From Pasteurellaceae bacterium LFhippo2 (lineage in GTDB: Bacteria; Pseudomonadota; Gammaproteobacteria; Enterobacterales; Pasteurellaceae), in contig LEKJ01000116.1 of assembly GCA_029852775.1 (NCBI GenBank), forward strand, positions 162,789 through 226,788: a DNA stretch of 64,000 nt, read 5' to 3'. Made by a program: the position numbers and the translations under genes. The number at the start of each line of letters is the position of its first letter. The stretch's first letter is position 1. Below are positions 1 to 8,285 of this stretch, one piece after another. The notes under the pieces were generated by a model. The model was not told the DNA's origin, ran no database searches, and was given only the letters and a program-made list of their open reading frames with translations.

Positions 1-1532
1 ATATCCACACAGTTACAAGCTTCAACAAGGTTACGAACGAAGAATGCAATTTGTGTTTCGAACGCGCGGAAGAAATCTTCGATATTGCGGAATGAGGTTA
101 AATCGCCAGTAACAGGGCCGAGCTGTTTGCCGTTTACCTGACCATTATTGAGTGTAATATCTAACACTTTCGCCACGTTGAAGAATGCTGCATCGTGCCA
201 TCCTTCAGTGCGGTGTGGCGCTTGTGGTTCAACACAGCCGATAATACAGTAATCACGAGCATCTTTAAGTGAAACACCGCGGTTTTGTAAAGCAGGAATA
301 ATCACTTCATCGTTATACATTGCTGGTACACCTAAACCTAAACGCACCACTTCGCAAGCACGATATAGGAACTCTTCTGGTGTGCCTTGCCATACACGAA
401 TTGAGAATGATGGCTGTGGTAAGCGAACGTGAGCTGTTGCTTCCATACACATATAACTTAATTCATTAGTTGCATCTAAACCATCTTCGGTTTGACCGCC
501 CACACATAAGTTTTGGAATACCGCATAACCTGCGAAGGCTTGTGCAGAAACTTCATCACGTGTTTTGTTGATATCGTTTAGTTTGATCCAACAACAATCT
601 ACTAATTCTTGCGCGAACTCTTTTGAGATACCTGTATCCATTTTGAAATATGGGTACATATATTGGTCGAAGCGTCCTGGTGAAATTGAGTGGCCACTTG
701 ATTCGATTTGTAATAAGCAGTGAATAAACCAGAATGCTTGGCAAGCTTCCCAGAAGTTTGTTGCACCTTGCTCTGGTACACGACGGCAGTTTTTCGCAAT
801 TTGTAATAATTCTGCACGGCGAGTTGGGTTGCTTTCGCGAGCGGCTAATTCTTCCGCGTGAGCAGCATAACGATGTGCAAAGTTGATTGCGGCACGGTAG
901 CTGATGATAACCGCTTTATAGAATTGTTCTTTTTTGATGAAACTTGGATCTTGGCGATCTAATTTTGCTAATGCTGCAGTAACTTCATCAATAATACCTT
1001 GGAAACCGATACGTAAGATTTTGCCGTAATCAACAGAAACGTGTCCTACACCACCATAGAAGTAGTTACCCACGGTAAATACGCTATTAGCAATACAGTC
1101 TTTTGCTTCTTGGGACATATAAGAGTCAGCTAAAGCGCTAGTAGTGCGACCAGGCCAATATTTAAAGGCTTCGTGTAGCTCGTGAGCGGTCTCTTTTGTG
1201 ATAATAAATGGATCCGCTAAGCGATGCTCCATTGTATCGAATTCTTTTTCCACCCAGTCATAAGAGAACTCTGGACAAATTTCAGTTGAGCGTGGATTTT
1301 TGGTAATTGCCCCAACCACTAACTCGTCATCACGGATTGTGACAGGCAGATTGTTAAAGATTTTTTCAGCCACTTTCGCACGGCGTAAAATAGCAGGTAA
1401 GCCTTCGGTTTCTTTGTAGGCTTCAGTTGCTAAAACCGCACGTTCAGATTCTACATAAGGTTTGGCGTTAATGATCTGATTTTTTAATTTCACCACACGT
1501 GGAGTTGGATTAGAGAAACCTTTTTCGATCAT
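1..1532 (-). CDS. B12-independent glycerol/1,2-propanediol dehydratase (glycyl radical enzyme), 5' part only
   Basis: Reading the minus strand from ATG at 1532 (Shine-Dalgarno GGAG just upstream) gives 510 codons before the window ends; the glycyl-radical C-terminus lies outside. The start MIEKGFSNPTPRV and the spacing match clostridial DhaB1 closely. By counting, His164, His281-Ser282, thiyl Cys433 and Glu435 (GCVEPQ), and Asp447 (GWHD) fall at the positions known for glycerol dehydratase. Choline lyase CutC has a Thr near the Asp447 position, so that assignment is disfavoured. It should dehydrate glycerol or 1,2-propanediol to the aldehyde inside the microcompartment. It is the last gene seen in the BMC operon; an SAM-radical activase is expected to the left. 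There is no N-terminal extension of the type seen in type II CutC. Confidence 0.9.
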   Translation of the reverse strand, partial: MIEKGFSNPTPRVVKLKNQIINAKPYVESERAVLATEAYKETEGLPAILRRAKVAEKIFNNLPVTIRDDELVVGAITKNPRSTEICPEFSYDWVEKEFDTMEHRLADPFIITKETAHELHEAFKYWPGRTTSALADSYMSQEAKDCIANSVFTVGNYFYGGVGHVSVDYGKILRIGFQGIIDEVTAALAKLDRQDPSFIKKEQFYKAVIISYRAAINFAHRYAAHAEELAARESNPTRRAELLQIAKNCRRVPEQGATNFWEACQAFWFIHCLLQIESSGHSISPGRFDQYMYPYFKMDTGISKEFAQELVDCCWIKLNDINKTRDEVSAQAFAGYAVFQNLCVGGQTEDGLDATNELSYMCMEATAHVRLPQPSFSIRVWQGTPEEFLYRACEVVRLGLGVPAMYNDEVIIPALQNRGVSLKDARDYCIIGCVEPQAPHRTEGWHDAAFFNVAKVLDITLNNGQVNGKQLGPVTGDLTSFRNIEDFFRAFETQIAFFVRNLVEACNCVD

Positions 1533-1613
1533 AGTATGTTACTCCTATAGTTTGATTCGTTATTGGCACTCGTCACAACCCAAAGTGCCTGATTTTAAAA
1601 TTGACTGCTCTGT

Positions 1614-1934
1614 TTAGAACAAACCTTGAACCTCTTTCTCGGCTCGTTCTGCTTCTTCAATGGCTTCAATGGCAATGCGTACGGCGGACACCTCGCCTAG
1701 AATAGCAAGCGTGGTAATGTGTTGCGGACAACCACCAAACACTTCCGCCACAATGACATTTGAACTTTTACTGGCTAAATCGGCATAAAAATAAAGTTCA
1801 GGAATCGAAACCATTATTAAGCCCACTGAAGCCACAGCGGAGTCTCCCAATCTGGCACGTCCATCACTCGACATATGACGTTTCATCATCGTCATCACTT
1901 CGGGGGTTGGTCCGTTAATAATGCGTTTCTTCAT
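1614..1934 (-). CDS. Circularly permuted BMC hexamer shell protein (PduU/EutS/GrpU-like)
   Basis: 106 residues. The BMC fold elements occur in the permuted order of PduU and EutS: an N-terminal strand segment (RIINGPTPEVM), then SVGLIMVSIPELYFYADLAS, then TTLAILGEVSAVRIAIEAIE. The loop before the last strand is FGGCPQH, which puts a Cys at the likely pore. GrpU proteins of glycyl-radical microcompartments are a permuted subgroup reported to bind an iron-sulfur cluster at the pore, and context plus this Cys suggest that subgroup; this is inference. It lies 16 bases after the aldehyde dehydrogenase and 81 bases before the dehydratase. A plain PduU role remains possible. Confidence 0.82.
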   Translation of the reverse strand: MKKRIINGPTPEVMTMMKRHMSSDGRARLGDSAVASVGLIMVSIPELYFYADLASKSSNVIVAEVFGGCPQHITTLAILGEVSAVRIAIEAIEEAERAEKEVQGLF

Positions 1935-1950
1935 AGTTATGCCCCTGTCT

Positions 1951-3489
1951 TTAACGTGTATTTAAAGACTCAACCATCGTACAGCGACGCTGTCTTGCAA
2001 AAGATTTGGCAGATGTTAACCCTTCACCAGTCGGGCCTGCGATTGTAAAGGTAGTAAAACCTTCACCGCCTACACCAATACCTGCATACGACGGTCCATT
2101 TTTCACAAAAATTGTGGTTTGAATTAATTTCGCCATTTTGGTTAATTTCGCCACATTCGTTGAGTGCATAATCGCGGTGTGGCGATTACCGTGTTCAACT
2201 TCAACAGCAAGATCAATCGCTTCATCAACGTTTTTCACGCGAATAAGCGGTAGAATCGGCATCATTAATTCGTGGACAACAAACGGGTGATTGCGGTCGG
2301 TTTCAATTAAGATCACTTTGATCTCAGCGGAAACTTCAATCCCAATTTGTGCAAGTAGATAAACTGCGCTTTTACCCACACAAGCGGTATTTGGGCCAGT
2401 CTGTTTTGCATTTAAGACCAACTCTTGTAAACGCTGGATTTGAGTTAGATCACTGAGTAGATAAGCACCATTTTGTTTCATACAATGAACCAAATAATCG
2501 GCAACTTCATCGACCACAATTAACTCTTTTTCAGCGATACACGGCAAGTTATTATCAAAGCTACAGCCGTTCACAATGTCTTTCGCTGCTTTTTCAATAT
2601 TTGCCGTTTCATCAACCACCACAGGCGGATTACCTGCTCCTGCACCAATGGCTTTTTTGCCTGTTGACATCACAGAATGTACAATAGCAGGGCCCCCCGT
2701 TGCCACAAGCATTTTGACTTTCGGGTGTTTGATTAAGATATTGGTATTTTCAATTGACGGTTGATCAACAGTAACAACGAGGTTGGCTGGCGCACCGAGT
2801 TCAGCTAATTTTTCGTTGATATATCTCACAGCTAACAACGACACATTTTTAGAACGTGGGTGCGGACTGAATACTACAGAGTTTCCTGCGGCTAGCATTC
2901 CAATCGAATTACAGATTATGGTTTCGGTTGGGTTGGTCGTTGGCGTGATAGAGCCAATGACCCCGTAAGCAGAAAGCTCCACAATAGTTAAACCACTATC
3001 GCCACTGCAAGCTTGTGTGGTGAGATCTTCAATACCTGGAGTTTTGGTTGCTGCGACACGATTTTTCATAATCTTATGTTCATAGCACCCCATTCCTGTT
3101 TCTTCCACAGCCATTCTAGAAATCTCTTCCAAAATATGCTGTTGCAAGAAAACCTCACGAATACCATCGATAAAGGTTTGACGATCTTTCATTGAACACA
3201 ATGCAAATTGACGTTGGGCAATATAAGCTGCCTCAACAGCCTCGTTCATATCCGCAAAAATACCTGTTGTGCCACTAAATGAGCTTACTGGAGCATTACA
3301 ACCGGTCGGATTCTCCGATTTTTTTGCAAAACATTGTGCAACAATTTGACTAACAAGATCAGACGGCTTTTCCTCCGCCACTGGTAACTTCGGCTGGCTC
3401 ACCGCTTCAACTGCTGGTTTGCTCGCAGGTGCAGAACTATACTGACTCAGCACCGCTTGAACCGCTTGACTAATTTCTGAATCGTTCAT
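1951..3489 (-). CDS. pduP: CoA-acylating propionaldehyde/aldehyde dehydrogenase of a microcompartment (PduP/EutE type)
   Basis: 512 residues, aldehyde dehydrogenase superfamily, converting the diol-derived aldehyde with NAD+ and CoA to acyl-CoA. Catalytic Cys317 sits in NNLPCIAEKE; the cofactor region TPTTNPTETIICN is near 182-195 and GAGAGNPPVVVDE near 282. The first about 19 residues form a short amphipathic helix (NDSEISQAVQAVLSQY), followed by an Ala/Pro-rich linker to about residue 45, which is typical of an encapsulation peptide that docks cargo to the shell. The product acyl-CoA would go to the PduL encoded at 6525. Residues 61-66 (PTGCNA) are encoded by an uptake-signal-like segment also found in priA. 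The start has GGGGAT upstream. Confidence 0.93.
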   Translation of the reverse strand: MNDSEISQAVQAVLSQYSSAPASKPAVEAVSQPKLPVAEEKPSDLVSQIVAQCFAKKSENPTGCNAPVSSFSGTTGIFADMNEAVEAAYIAQRQFALCSMKDRQTFIDGIREVFLQQHILEEISRMAVEETGMGCYEHKIMKNRVAATKTPGIEDLTTQACSGDSGLTIVELSAYGVIGSITPTTNPTETIICNSIGMLAAGNSVVFSPHPRSKNVSLLAVRYINEKLAELGAPANLVVTVDQPSIENTNILIKHPKVKMLVATGGPAIVHSVMSTGKKAIGAGAGNPPVVVDETANIEKAAKDIVNGCSFDNNLPCIAEKELIVVDEVADYLVHCMKQNGAYLLSDLTQIQRLQELVLNAKQTGPNTACVGKSAVYLLAQIGIEVSAEIKVILIETDRNHPFVVHELMMPILPLIRVKNVDEAIDLAVEVEHGNRHTAIMHSTNVAKLTKMAKLIQTTIFVKNGPSYAGIGVGGEGFTTFTIAGPTGEGLTSAKSFARQRRCTMVESLNTR

Positions 3490-3516
3490 TACTGATCCCC
3501 ATTGTTACTGTTTCGG

Positions 3517-4302
3517 TTAGATATAAGGGGTTGTTGCTGATTTAAGTTCAGCAGGATCAAGCGTCGCAAGTAGTTTCAATCCTACTTCACGTGCAGCAAT
3601 CACAGATTGACGTACCGCGCCTGAATCACCTGAGAAAGTGAAAATCACTTCATTACTGAATGACGTGCCACTTGCTGGGCTTGCATAACCTACCGCATCA
3701 ACTACCGCTGCTTTTGCTGCCACATCAGCAATAACCACACCAATAGAAGCTGGGCAACCTACGGTAATCCCAAATGATTTACCAATTGGCGCACCAAATG
3801 CTTTATTTAATGCATAGCTTGCACGCGAGGTATATTGAAATTCAAGATGTCCTGCTGGAGAACCATACACATCACCAAAAGTACGATCTAACTCGCCTAA
3901 CGCCACTTCAACCGCACGACGTGCGTCTGATACATCTTCAGCACCGAATAAAATCAAGCTACCGTGGCCACCGCCACCCGCTGTATCGCGTGGTAATTCA
4001 ATTTTAAGAATTTCGCTGTTTGTTGCTTTAACTGCTTCATCAGCAGCAAAAATGTGAGGACCTGCCCCAGTTCTTGCACCTAAGATACCGATAGAACGAT
4101 ATTTTTTATCAATACCCATTAATTCGTGAATTTGATTATCAAGATTAGCGATCACTAAACCAACTGTCTGGCCGATTGCTGTTCCCACAAATTCAGTTAA
4201 GCCACAGCCACTTGCATAAGAAGAGGCACATCTCTCTTGCTTCATCGGTGACTGTTGCTTGATAACTTCCGATACAATTTGATCTACAAGGCTATTTGAC
4301 AT
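3517..4302 (-). CDS. pduB: BMC tandem-domain (trimer) shell protein, PduB type
   Basis: 261 residues with two BMC domains. The first holds SIGILGARTGAGPHIFAADE and a glycine-rich loop DTAGGGGHGSLILFG; the second holds KSFGITVGCPASIGVVIADV and SFSNEVIFTFSGDSGAVRQS. This layout is that of PduB, a trimer that tiles the shell facets and can carry a larger, gated pore. The N-terminus (SNSLVDQIVSEVIKQ) is an amphipathic helix like the one that links Salmonella PduB to cargo. A strong GGGGAGG lies 7-8 bases before the ATG. It sits between the BMC hexamer and the aldehyde dehydrogenase. Confidence 0.93.
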   Translation of the reverse strand: MSNSLVDQIVSEVIKQQSPMKQERCASSYASGCGLTEFVGTAIGQTVGLVIANLDNQIHELMGIDKKYRSIGILGARTGAGPHIFAADEAVKATNSEILKIELPRDTAGGGGHGSLILFGAEDVSDARRAVEVALGELDRTFGDVYGSPAGHLEFQYTSRASYALNKAFGAPIGKSFGITVGCPASIGVVIADVAAKAAVVDAVGYASPASGTSFSNEVIFTFSGDSGAVRQSVIAAREVGLKLLATLDPAELKSATTPYI

Positions 4303-4322
4303 AGTTGCCTCCCCTTATTGAA

Positions 4323-4607
4323 TTAGGCTTTTACGCTTGTTGGAAGAATTTTTTCAACTTCAGTATGCGGACGTGGAATCACGTGGATAGAAATCACTTC
4401 GCCCACTTTACTTGCAGCTGCAGAGCCTGCATCAGTCGCTGCTTTTACAGCACCAACATCGCCACGAACCATAACAGTAACTAAGCCAGAACCAATTTTT
4501 TCATAGCCGACTAAGTTCACGTTTGCTGATTTAACCATCGTATCAGCCGCTTCAATTGCTGCGACTAAACCTTTTGTTTCAACCATACCTAATGCTTCTT
4601 GTTGCAT
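4323..4607 (-). CDS. pduA: BMC hexamer shell protein, PduA/PduJ type
   Basis: 94 residues, a single canonical BMC domain starting [20 protein letters not shown], with the pore motif KIGSG and the strand [18 protein letters not shown]. It ends in a short tail after [10 protein letters not shown]. Such proteins form the main facets of the shell and let the small polar substrate pass. It is the only canonical single-domain hexamer gene in the visible part of the operon, so it should be the major facet protein. TAAGGAG precedes the ATG. A 425-base gap separates it from the upstream gene, so it may have its own promoter. Confidence 0.95.
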   Translation of the reverse strand: MQQEALGMVETKGLVAAIEAADTMVKSANVNLVGYEKIGSGLVTVMVRGDVGAVKAATDAGSAAASKVGEVISIHVIPRPHTEVEKILPTSVKA

Positions 4608-5032
4608 AATAAACTCCTTAAATTTGGAAAATTATTTTGAGGGTTAACAAAACGCATAATGCTGCCTTTTGTGAGCCTAGATACTAAAGAGAGCAAGTCA
4701 AAAAATCTTGACGCGGAAGGGGACGTTCTTGCTAATTGAGAAAAGATAAGTGCAAAAAAATGCTATTGGGAGATAATAAAAAAGAGAGACACTGGAAAAT
4801 AAGGAAATACGCTCTAGTTTATTGACAAAGTATCCTGTAAAGGCTAACGCTTATAATCACAGTAACAGTGATGGTTCAAGCGTCCACGCTTGGACCTTGA
4901 ATTACAAAGGATTAAGAATCGAGGCAAAAAATTGGCACAAACGTGGACGTTTGCGCCATCACAATTATCAATCTAAGGTTTATCAGCAGTCTGGGACATA
5001 AGATATACACCCGATAATCAACAAAAATGAAA
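4608..5032. other. 425-base intergenic gap inside the BMC operon
   Basis: No convincing gene is present. The segment holds the two-hairpin repeat at 4871-4959 and, nearer the shell gene, the inverted repeat GTCAA-N6-TTGAC at 4697-4712, which could be an operator or part of a promoter for the shell and enzyme genes. I could not place a convincing sigma-70 pair. The gap splits the operon into a small-protein half (adh to pduO-like) and a shell/dehydratase half, so separate expression of the two halves is possible. Confidence 0.5.
4871..4959. repeat. Two-hairpin interspersed repeat, copy 1 (ATGG...CCAT family)
   Basis: The element starts ATGG and ends CCAT. Near the left end is the perfect hairpin CAAGCGT-CC-ACGCTTG, near the right end the perfect hairpin CAAACGT-GG-ACGTTTG. 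The right unit is an inverted copy of the left one with paired G/C to A/T changes in the stem. A second copy with the same layout is at 21217-21297; the spacer between the hairpins differs. The layout is that of a REP/BIME pair. Confidence 0.85.
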
Positions 5033-5545
5033 TTAATATCCCTTCACCACATCTAACCGAAACTTCGCTAGACAAAAATCTTCAATGGCCTCCCACACAA
5101 TCTGCATATCTTGTGCAACTGAGCCACCGCTTACACCGATACCTGCGACTAATTCTTGTCCCACCCAACACGGAAAACCGCCACCAATCCCTGTGATATT
5201 TGAATTTTGTGTCAAACTAAAGAGAGGTTGATTAGGCTGAATCAATGGGTTTAATTTATCTGTCGGCATCTGCATTGCTACTGCAGTATAAGCTTTTTGA
5301 TAAGCGAGAGTTTGGCTGACTAATAACGCATTTGGCATCGCAAAATAGAAACGCTGTACGCCATTTTTATCCACAATTGAACACACGACATCAATTTTCA
5401 ATAATTTGGCTTTTTCTTGAATCTTTTGCCCTAAAAACTGCATATCAGCAAAACTTAGTGTGCTAATTTTAGGCGTGGATTGGCAACGCACTATCGCCGC
5501 ACTGATTAAAGTTTCTAAACGAAAATCTTGCTGTGGTTGAGCCAT
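5033..5545 (-). CDS. PduO C-terminal/GlcG-like (haem-binding family) BMC-associated protein
   Basis: 170 residues of the GlcG/HbpS/PduO-C family. Recognisable parts are VVCSIVDKNGVQRFYFAMP, the helix QTLAYQKAYTAVAMQMPT, and the glycine-rich GIGGGFPCW followed by AGIGVSGGSVAQDMQIVWEA. The adenosyltransferase half of true PduO is absent, which fits a B12-independent pathway. Members of this family occur in many BMC loci and some bind haem or flavin-type cofactors, but their role there is not settled. It follows the pentamer gene by 10 bases with a good AGGAG. Confidence 0.85.
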   Translation of the reverse strand: MAQPQQDFRLETLISAAIVRCQSTPKISTLSFADMQFLGQKIQEKAKLLKIDVVCSIVDKNGVQRFYFAMPNALLVSQTLAYQKAYTAVAMQMPTDKLNPLIQPNQPLFSLTQNSNITGIGGGFPCWVGQELVAGIGVSGGSVAQDMQIVWEAIEDFCLAKFRLDVVKGY

Positions 5546-5555
5546 TTTATTCTCC

Positions 5556-5828
5556 TTAATCGTTCATTAATTCTGTGCTATCAACAATCCCCACAATCGC
5601 TGCGTCAATAACCGAATAATCTTTATGATTGGCAAAGCGAGCCGAGCTACCGTTCGATACAATCACAATTTCGCCATTCCCCGCGCCAACGGTATCTACC
5701 GCAACTTCCGTACTACCTTCGTGGGTAAGTTCTGGAGTTAGACGTGAAATAATCAGCAATTTCATACCACTTAATGACTGATCTTTAGTTGTGGAAACCA
5801 CCGTTCCCATCACTTTTGCGAGATACAT
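5556..5828 (-). CDS. pduN: BMC pentamer vertex protein (PduN/EutN/CcmL type)
   Basis: 90 residues from the internal ATG at 5828, chosen because GGAGG lies just before it and because family members begin MYLAKVMG. An in-frame upstream start at 5876 would overlap the preceding gene. Family signatures are MYLAKVMGTVVST, LLIISRLTPE, AVDTVGAGNGEIVIVSNGSS and DAAIVGIVDS. Five copies cap each vertex of the icosahedral shell, so its presence argues for a closed microcompartment. Confidence 0.94.
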   Translation of the reverse strand: MYLAKVMGTVVSTTKDQSLSGMKLLIISRLTPELTHEGSTEVAVDTVGAGNGEIVIVSNGSSARFANHKDYSVIDAAIVGIVDSTELMND

Positions 5829-5836
5829 ATTGCCTC

Positions 5837-6508
5837 CTACAAATGAATAAGTTGCAGATTTTTCTGCTTGATCCAATCTTGCGCGGCTGGGGTTATCAAA
5901 CTATTTTTAGCAATATATAGAGTTTGATGATTCGCAAGTGGACGAATATCTTCTTGTTGAATAACGGCTTTGGTTAAACGTGCAGATTGATTGTCTGATA
6001 AAAACAGCGAACTCAGTTGGCTAAGTGGGACAACATTAATGCCTAATGCTAATAACCCCTTAAGATAACTATTGCCGAGCTGTTGATAAGCGATTGGCAG
6101 TTGTGCAAAATAATCCAATGTCGCTACCACTTTTTTGCCTTGTAATAGCGCATTTTGGCACTGTTCCGATGCTACGTTATCCGCAATACCTAAGCTGATT
6201 TTTGCCAAAGAATTAAACGACAACTCAGGGAAAATCAGTTGTGAGCAGTGGCTCAATTCAGCATTAAAAGTCGCATTCGGCAAAGTTTGCTGATAGATAG
6301 AGTGATAGCGCTGAAACTCAGCTTGTGCCGTTGCGGATTGAATAAAATTGAGTGGATAATCTGCTCGGAGTTTTTGAAATTGCACGAGTGCTTCTAAATA
6401 ATTCACACTGGTACCAGTAAAACAAATCCCTAAAGATGATACTGGCGAAGTTTGGCTCAACCGCTGTATCACCTGCTCTATCAATGCTGAAAGTTGCAAA
6501 TTTTCCAT
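5837..6508 (-). CDS. BMC-associated flavoprotein-like / PduM-like protein
   Basis: 223 residues, weakly recognisable. The N-terminal MENLQLSALIEQVIQRLSQ looks like an amphipathic targeting helix. The middle has an alternating strand-helix pattern (SSLGICFTGTSVNYLEALV; LLQGKKVVATLDYF; GLLALGINVVPLS) resembling the Rossmann-like flavoprotein family present in many glycyl-radical BMC loci. The C-terminal VITPAAQDW-like end (residues 205-223) resembles the end of Salmonella PduM, a structural component of that organelle. I cannot choose between these two. It overlaps no neighbour and is 8 bases before the pentamer gene. Confidence 0.6.
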   Translation of the reverse strand: MENLQLSALIEQVIQRLSQTSPVSSLGICFTGTSVNYLEALVQFQKLRADYPLNFIQSATAQAEFQRYHSIYQQTLPNATFNAELSHCSQLIFPELSFNSLAKISLGIADNVASEQCQNALLQGKKVVATLDYFAQLPIAYQQLGNSYLKGLLALGINVVPLSQLSSLFLSDNQSARLTKAVIQQEDIRPLANHQTLYIAKNSLITPAAQDWIKQKNLQLIHL

Positions 6509-6524
6509 AAAATCGCTCCGCTTG

Positions 6525-7163
6525 TTAGCTTACAATTCTCACCAGTTGATCGTTCGCAAGACCATAAGCATTCGCTTCTTCAATATCAACGTGCATTTCC
6601 AACACGGACGCTTGTGCCACACGGACAATCACATTTTGCATCAGTCCACCACGAATCCCATTGACTTGTACCGCAACACTTTGCCCATCAACAAGATTAT
6701 GCTGTTTAGCTAACTCAGGTGGAATATGGATATGGCGCCACGCAACAATCGCACAATGTTCTTTATAAACCTTGCCACAAGGACCAATAATTTCGAGCGG
6801 TTCCGCATTATCGAGTTCACCCGACATACAAATCGGTGCTTTAATGCCTAGCACGTAATTATCCGCCACTGAAACTTCGACCTGTGTTTCTTTGCGCAGT
6901 GGGCCTAGTACACGCACATTTTTAATTTCCCCTTTTTTGCCTTTTAGAGTAACCAACTCTTTTGCAGCAAATTGTCCAGGTTGTTTCACCGCTTTCAGAC
7001 GAGTTAATTCCGAACCTTGTCCGAAAAGAATATCCATATCTTCACGGCTTAAATGGATATGGCGATTTGACACGCCAATAGGTACGTTAAGAGCCGTTGA
7101 AGCTGCCACATTCATCTGATTTAAAATCTGTTCAGCGAACAGTTTTGCTTGTTCTAAATTCAT
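6525..7163 (-). CDS. pduL: Phosphate propanoyltransferase PduL (phosphotransacylase)
   Basis: 212 residues from ATG at 7163, picked over a GTG at 7169 because AAGGAG is correctly spaced only for the ATG. The two PTAC domains show zinc-ligand motifs GVSNRHIHLS (about residue 30), WRHIHIPPELA and EMHVDIEEANAYG. The enzyme moves the acyl group from CoA to phosphate, recycling CoA inside the shell and giving acyl phosphate for ATP formation outside. The N-terminal helix (NLEQAKLFAEQILNQM) fits an encapsulation peptide. No acyl kinase is seen in the window. Confidence 0.95.
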   Translation of the reverse strand: MNLEQAKLFAEQILNQMNVAASTALNVPIGVSNRHIHLSREDMDILFGQGSELTRLKAVKQPGQFAAKELVTLKGKKGEIKNVRVLGPLRKETQVEVSVADNYVLGIKAPICMSGELDNAEPLEIIGPCGKVYKEHCAIVAWRHIHIPPELAKQHNLVDGQSVAVQVNGIRGGLMQNVIVRVAQASVLEMHVDIEEANAYGLANDQLVRIVS

Positions 7164-7172
7164 TTTCACTCC

Positions 7173-8285
7173 TTAGCCTGCTATTAATTTCAATAAGTTA
7201 CGCACATCATCAGCGCTGACTGCACGTGGATTGGTTTGAGTACAGCCATCTTGCAAAATAGAATCCACCACTTTAGTGAGATCCTGCTGTAACAAATTAA
7301 TATCACAGCCTAATGCACGTAAACTTTCTGGAATGCCAAAGCGTTGATTTAACTGACGAATTTCTGCTACCAATTGCATTACCGCAGAATGATTTGATAT
7401 TGCGTTCAACCCCATTGCTTTTGCACATTGGCTATAGCGATGGCGAATGTAATCACAATTTGCACTATTAAACTCAATCACAATCGGCAACAGCATTGCA
7501 TTCATTTTACCGTGTGGAATATGGAATAATGCCCCAAGAGTGTGTGCCATACCGTGAACTAGCCCTAGCCCTGATGATGTAAAGGCCATTCCAGCCATAC
7601 AAGAAGCGTTATGCACCTTGGCTCGTGCTTTTTTATTGCTCGGATTCTCAAAAACTTGCGGTAAATAGCGATGAACAAGATAGATCGTCTTCTCAGCTAA
7701 CGCATCGCTAAAATCATTTGCATTTTTAGACACATAGGCTTCAATCGCGTGAGTTAGCACGTCCATACCAGTATCCATTGACACACTTTTCGGCACAGAC
7801 ATTACTAAATTTGCATCTAAAATCGCCATTTCTGCGACTAAATCATCGGAAACGAGAGGATATTTCACATTCTTAATCGGATCGGAAATTACCGCATAGG
7901 AAGTAACTTCAGAGCCAGAACCGCTCGTTGTTGGAATAGCGATAAGAGGAATAGATTGCTTACCTTTCAGTGAAAAATAGGTCGCACGAATGCCTTTCGC
8001 CGCATCTAATGCGGAACCGCCCCCTAACGCAATAAAAAGTTCTGGCTCAAAATCGACAAAAGTAGCAGTGCCTTGTTGTAACACGCTAATATCGGGATCT
8101 GGCTTAACTTGATCGAATACTCGAAATTGCGTGCCTAAATATTGGGTAACTTGTTGAATCAGCCCTGATTTCACCATAAATGCATCGGTCACTATCGCCA
8201 CTCGTTTATCGGCATATTGCCCTAAAATAGATAGCGCCTCAGTACCACTAAAAATTTTAGTTGGCACACTGAATTGACTTACCAT
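7173..8285 (-). CDS. Iron-dependent alcohol dehydrogenase of the microcompartment (PduQ-like)
   Basis: 370 residues from ATG at 8285, chosen because AGGAG stands 8 bases upstream; the longer start at 8306 has no ribosome site. Group III Fe-alcohol dehydrogenase: nucleotide-binding ALGGGSALDAAKG, IPTTSGSGSEVT, and metal ligands in DTGMDVLTHAIEAYVS and GLVHGMAHTLGALFHIPHG. It should reduce the aldehyde to the alcohol (1-propanol or 1,3-propanediol) and regenerate NAD+ for the CoA-linked dehydrogenase. It is the first gene of the operon as seen here; the alternative is a DhaT-type 1,3-propanediol dehydrogenase. Confidence 0.9.
   Translation of the reverse strand: MVSQFSVPTKIFSGTEALSILGQYADKRVAIVTDAFMVKSGLIQQVTQYLGTQFRVFDQVKPDPDISVLQQGTATFVDFEPELFIALGGGSALDAAKGIRATYFSLKGKQSIPLIAIPTTSGSGSEVTSYAVISDPIKNVKYPLVSDDLVAEMAILDANLVMSVPKSVSMDTGMDVLTHAIEAYVSKNANDFSDALAEKTIYLVHRYLPQVFENPSNKKARAKVHNASCMAGMAFTSSGLGLVHGMAHTLGALFHIPHGKMNAMLLPIVIEFNSANCDYIRHRYSQCAKAMGLNAISNHSAVMQLVAEIRQLNQRFGIPESLRALGCDINLLQQDLTKVVDSILQDGCTQTNPRAVSADDVRNLLKLIAG

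Noticed and set aside
1-1532. Choline trimethylamine-lyase CutC
   Set aside because: The residues His164, His281-Ser282 and Asp447 and the overall sequence follow the glycerol/diol dehydratase pattern; CutC differs at the Asp447 region.
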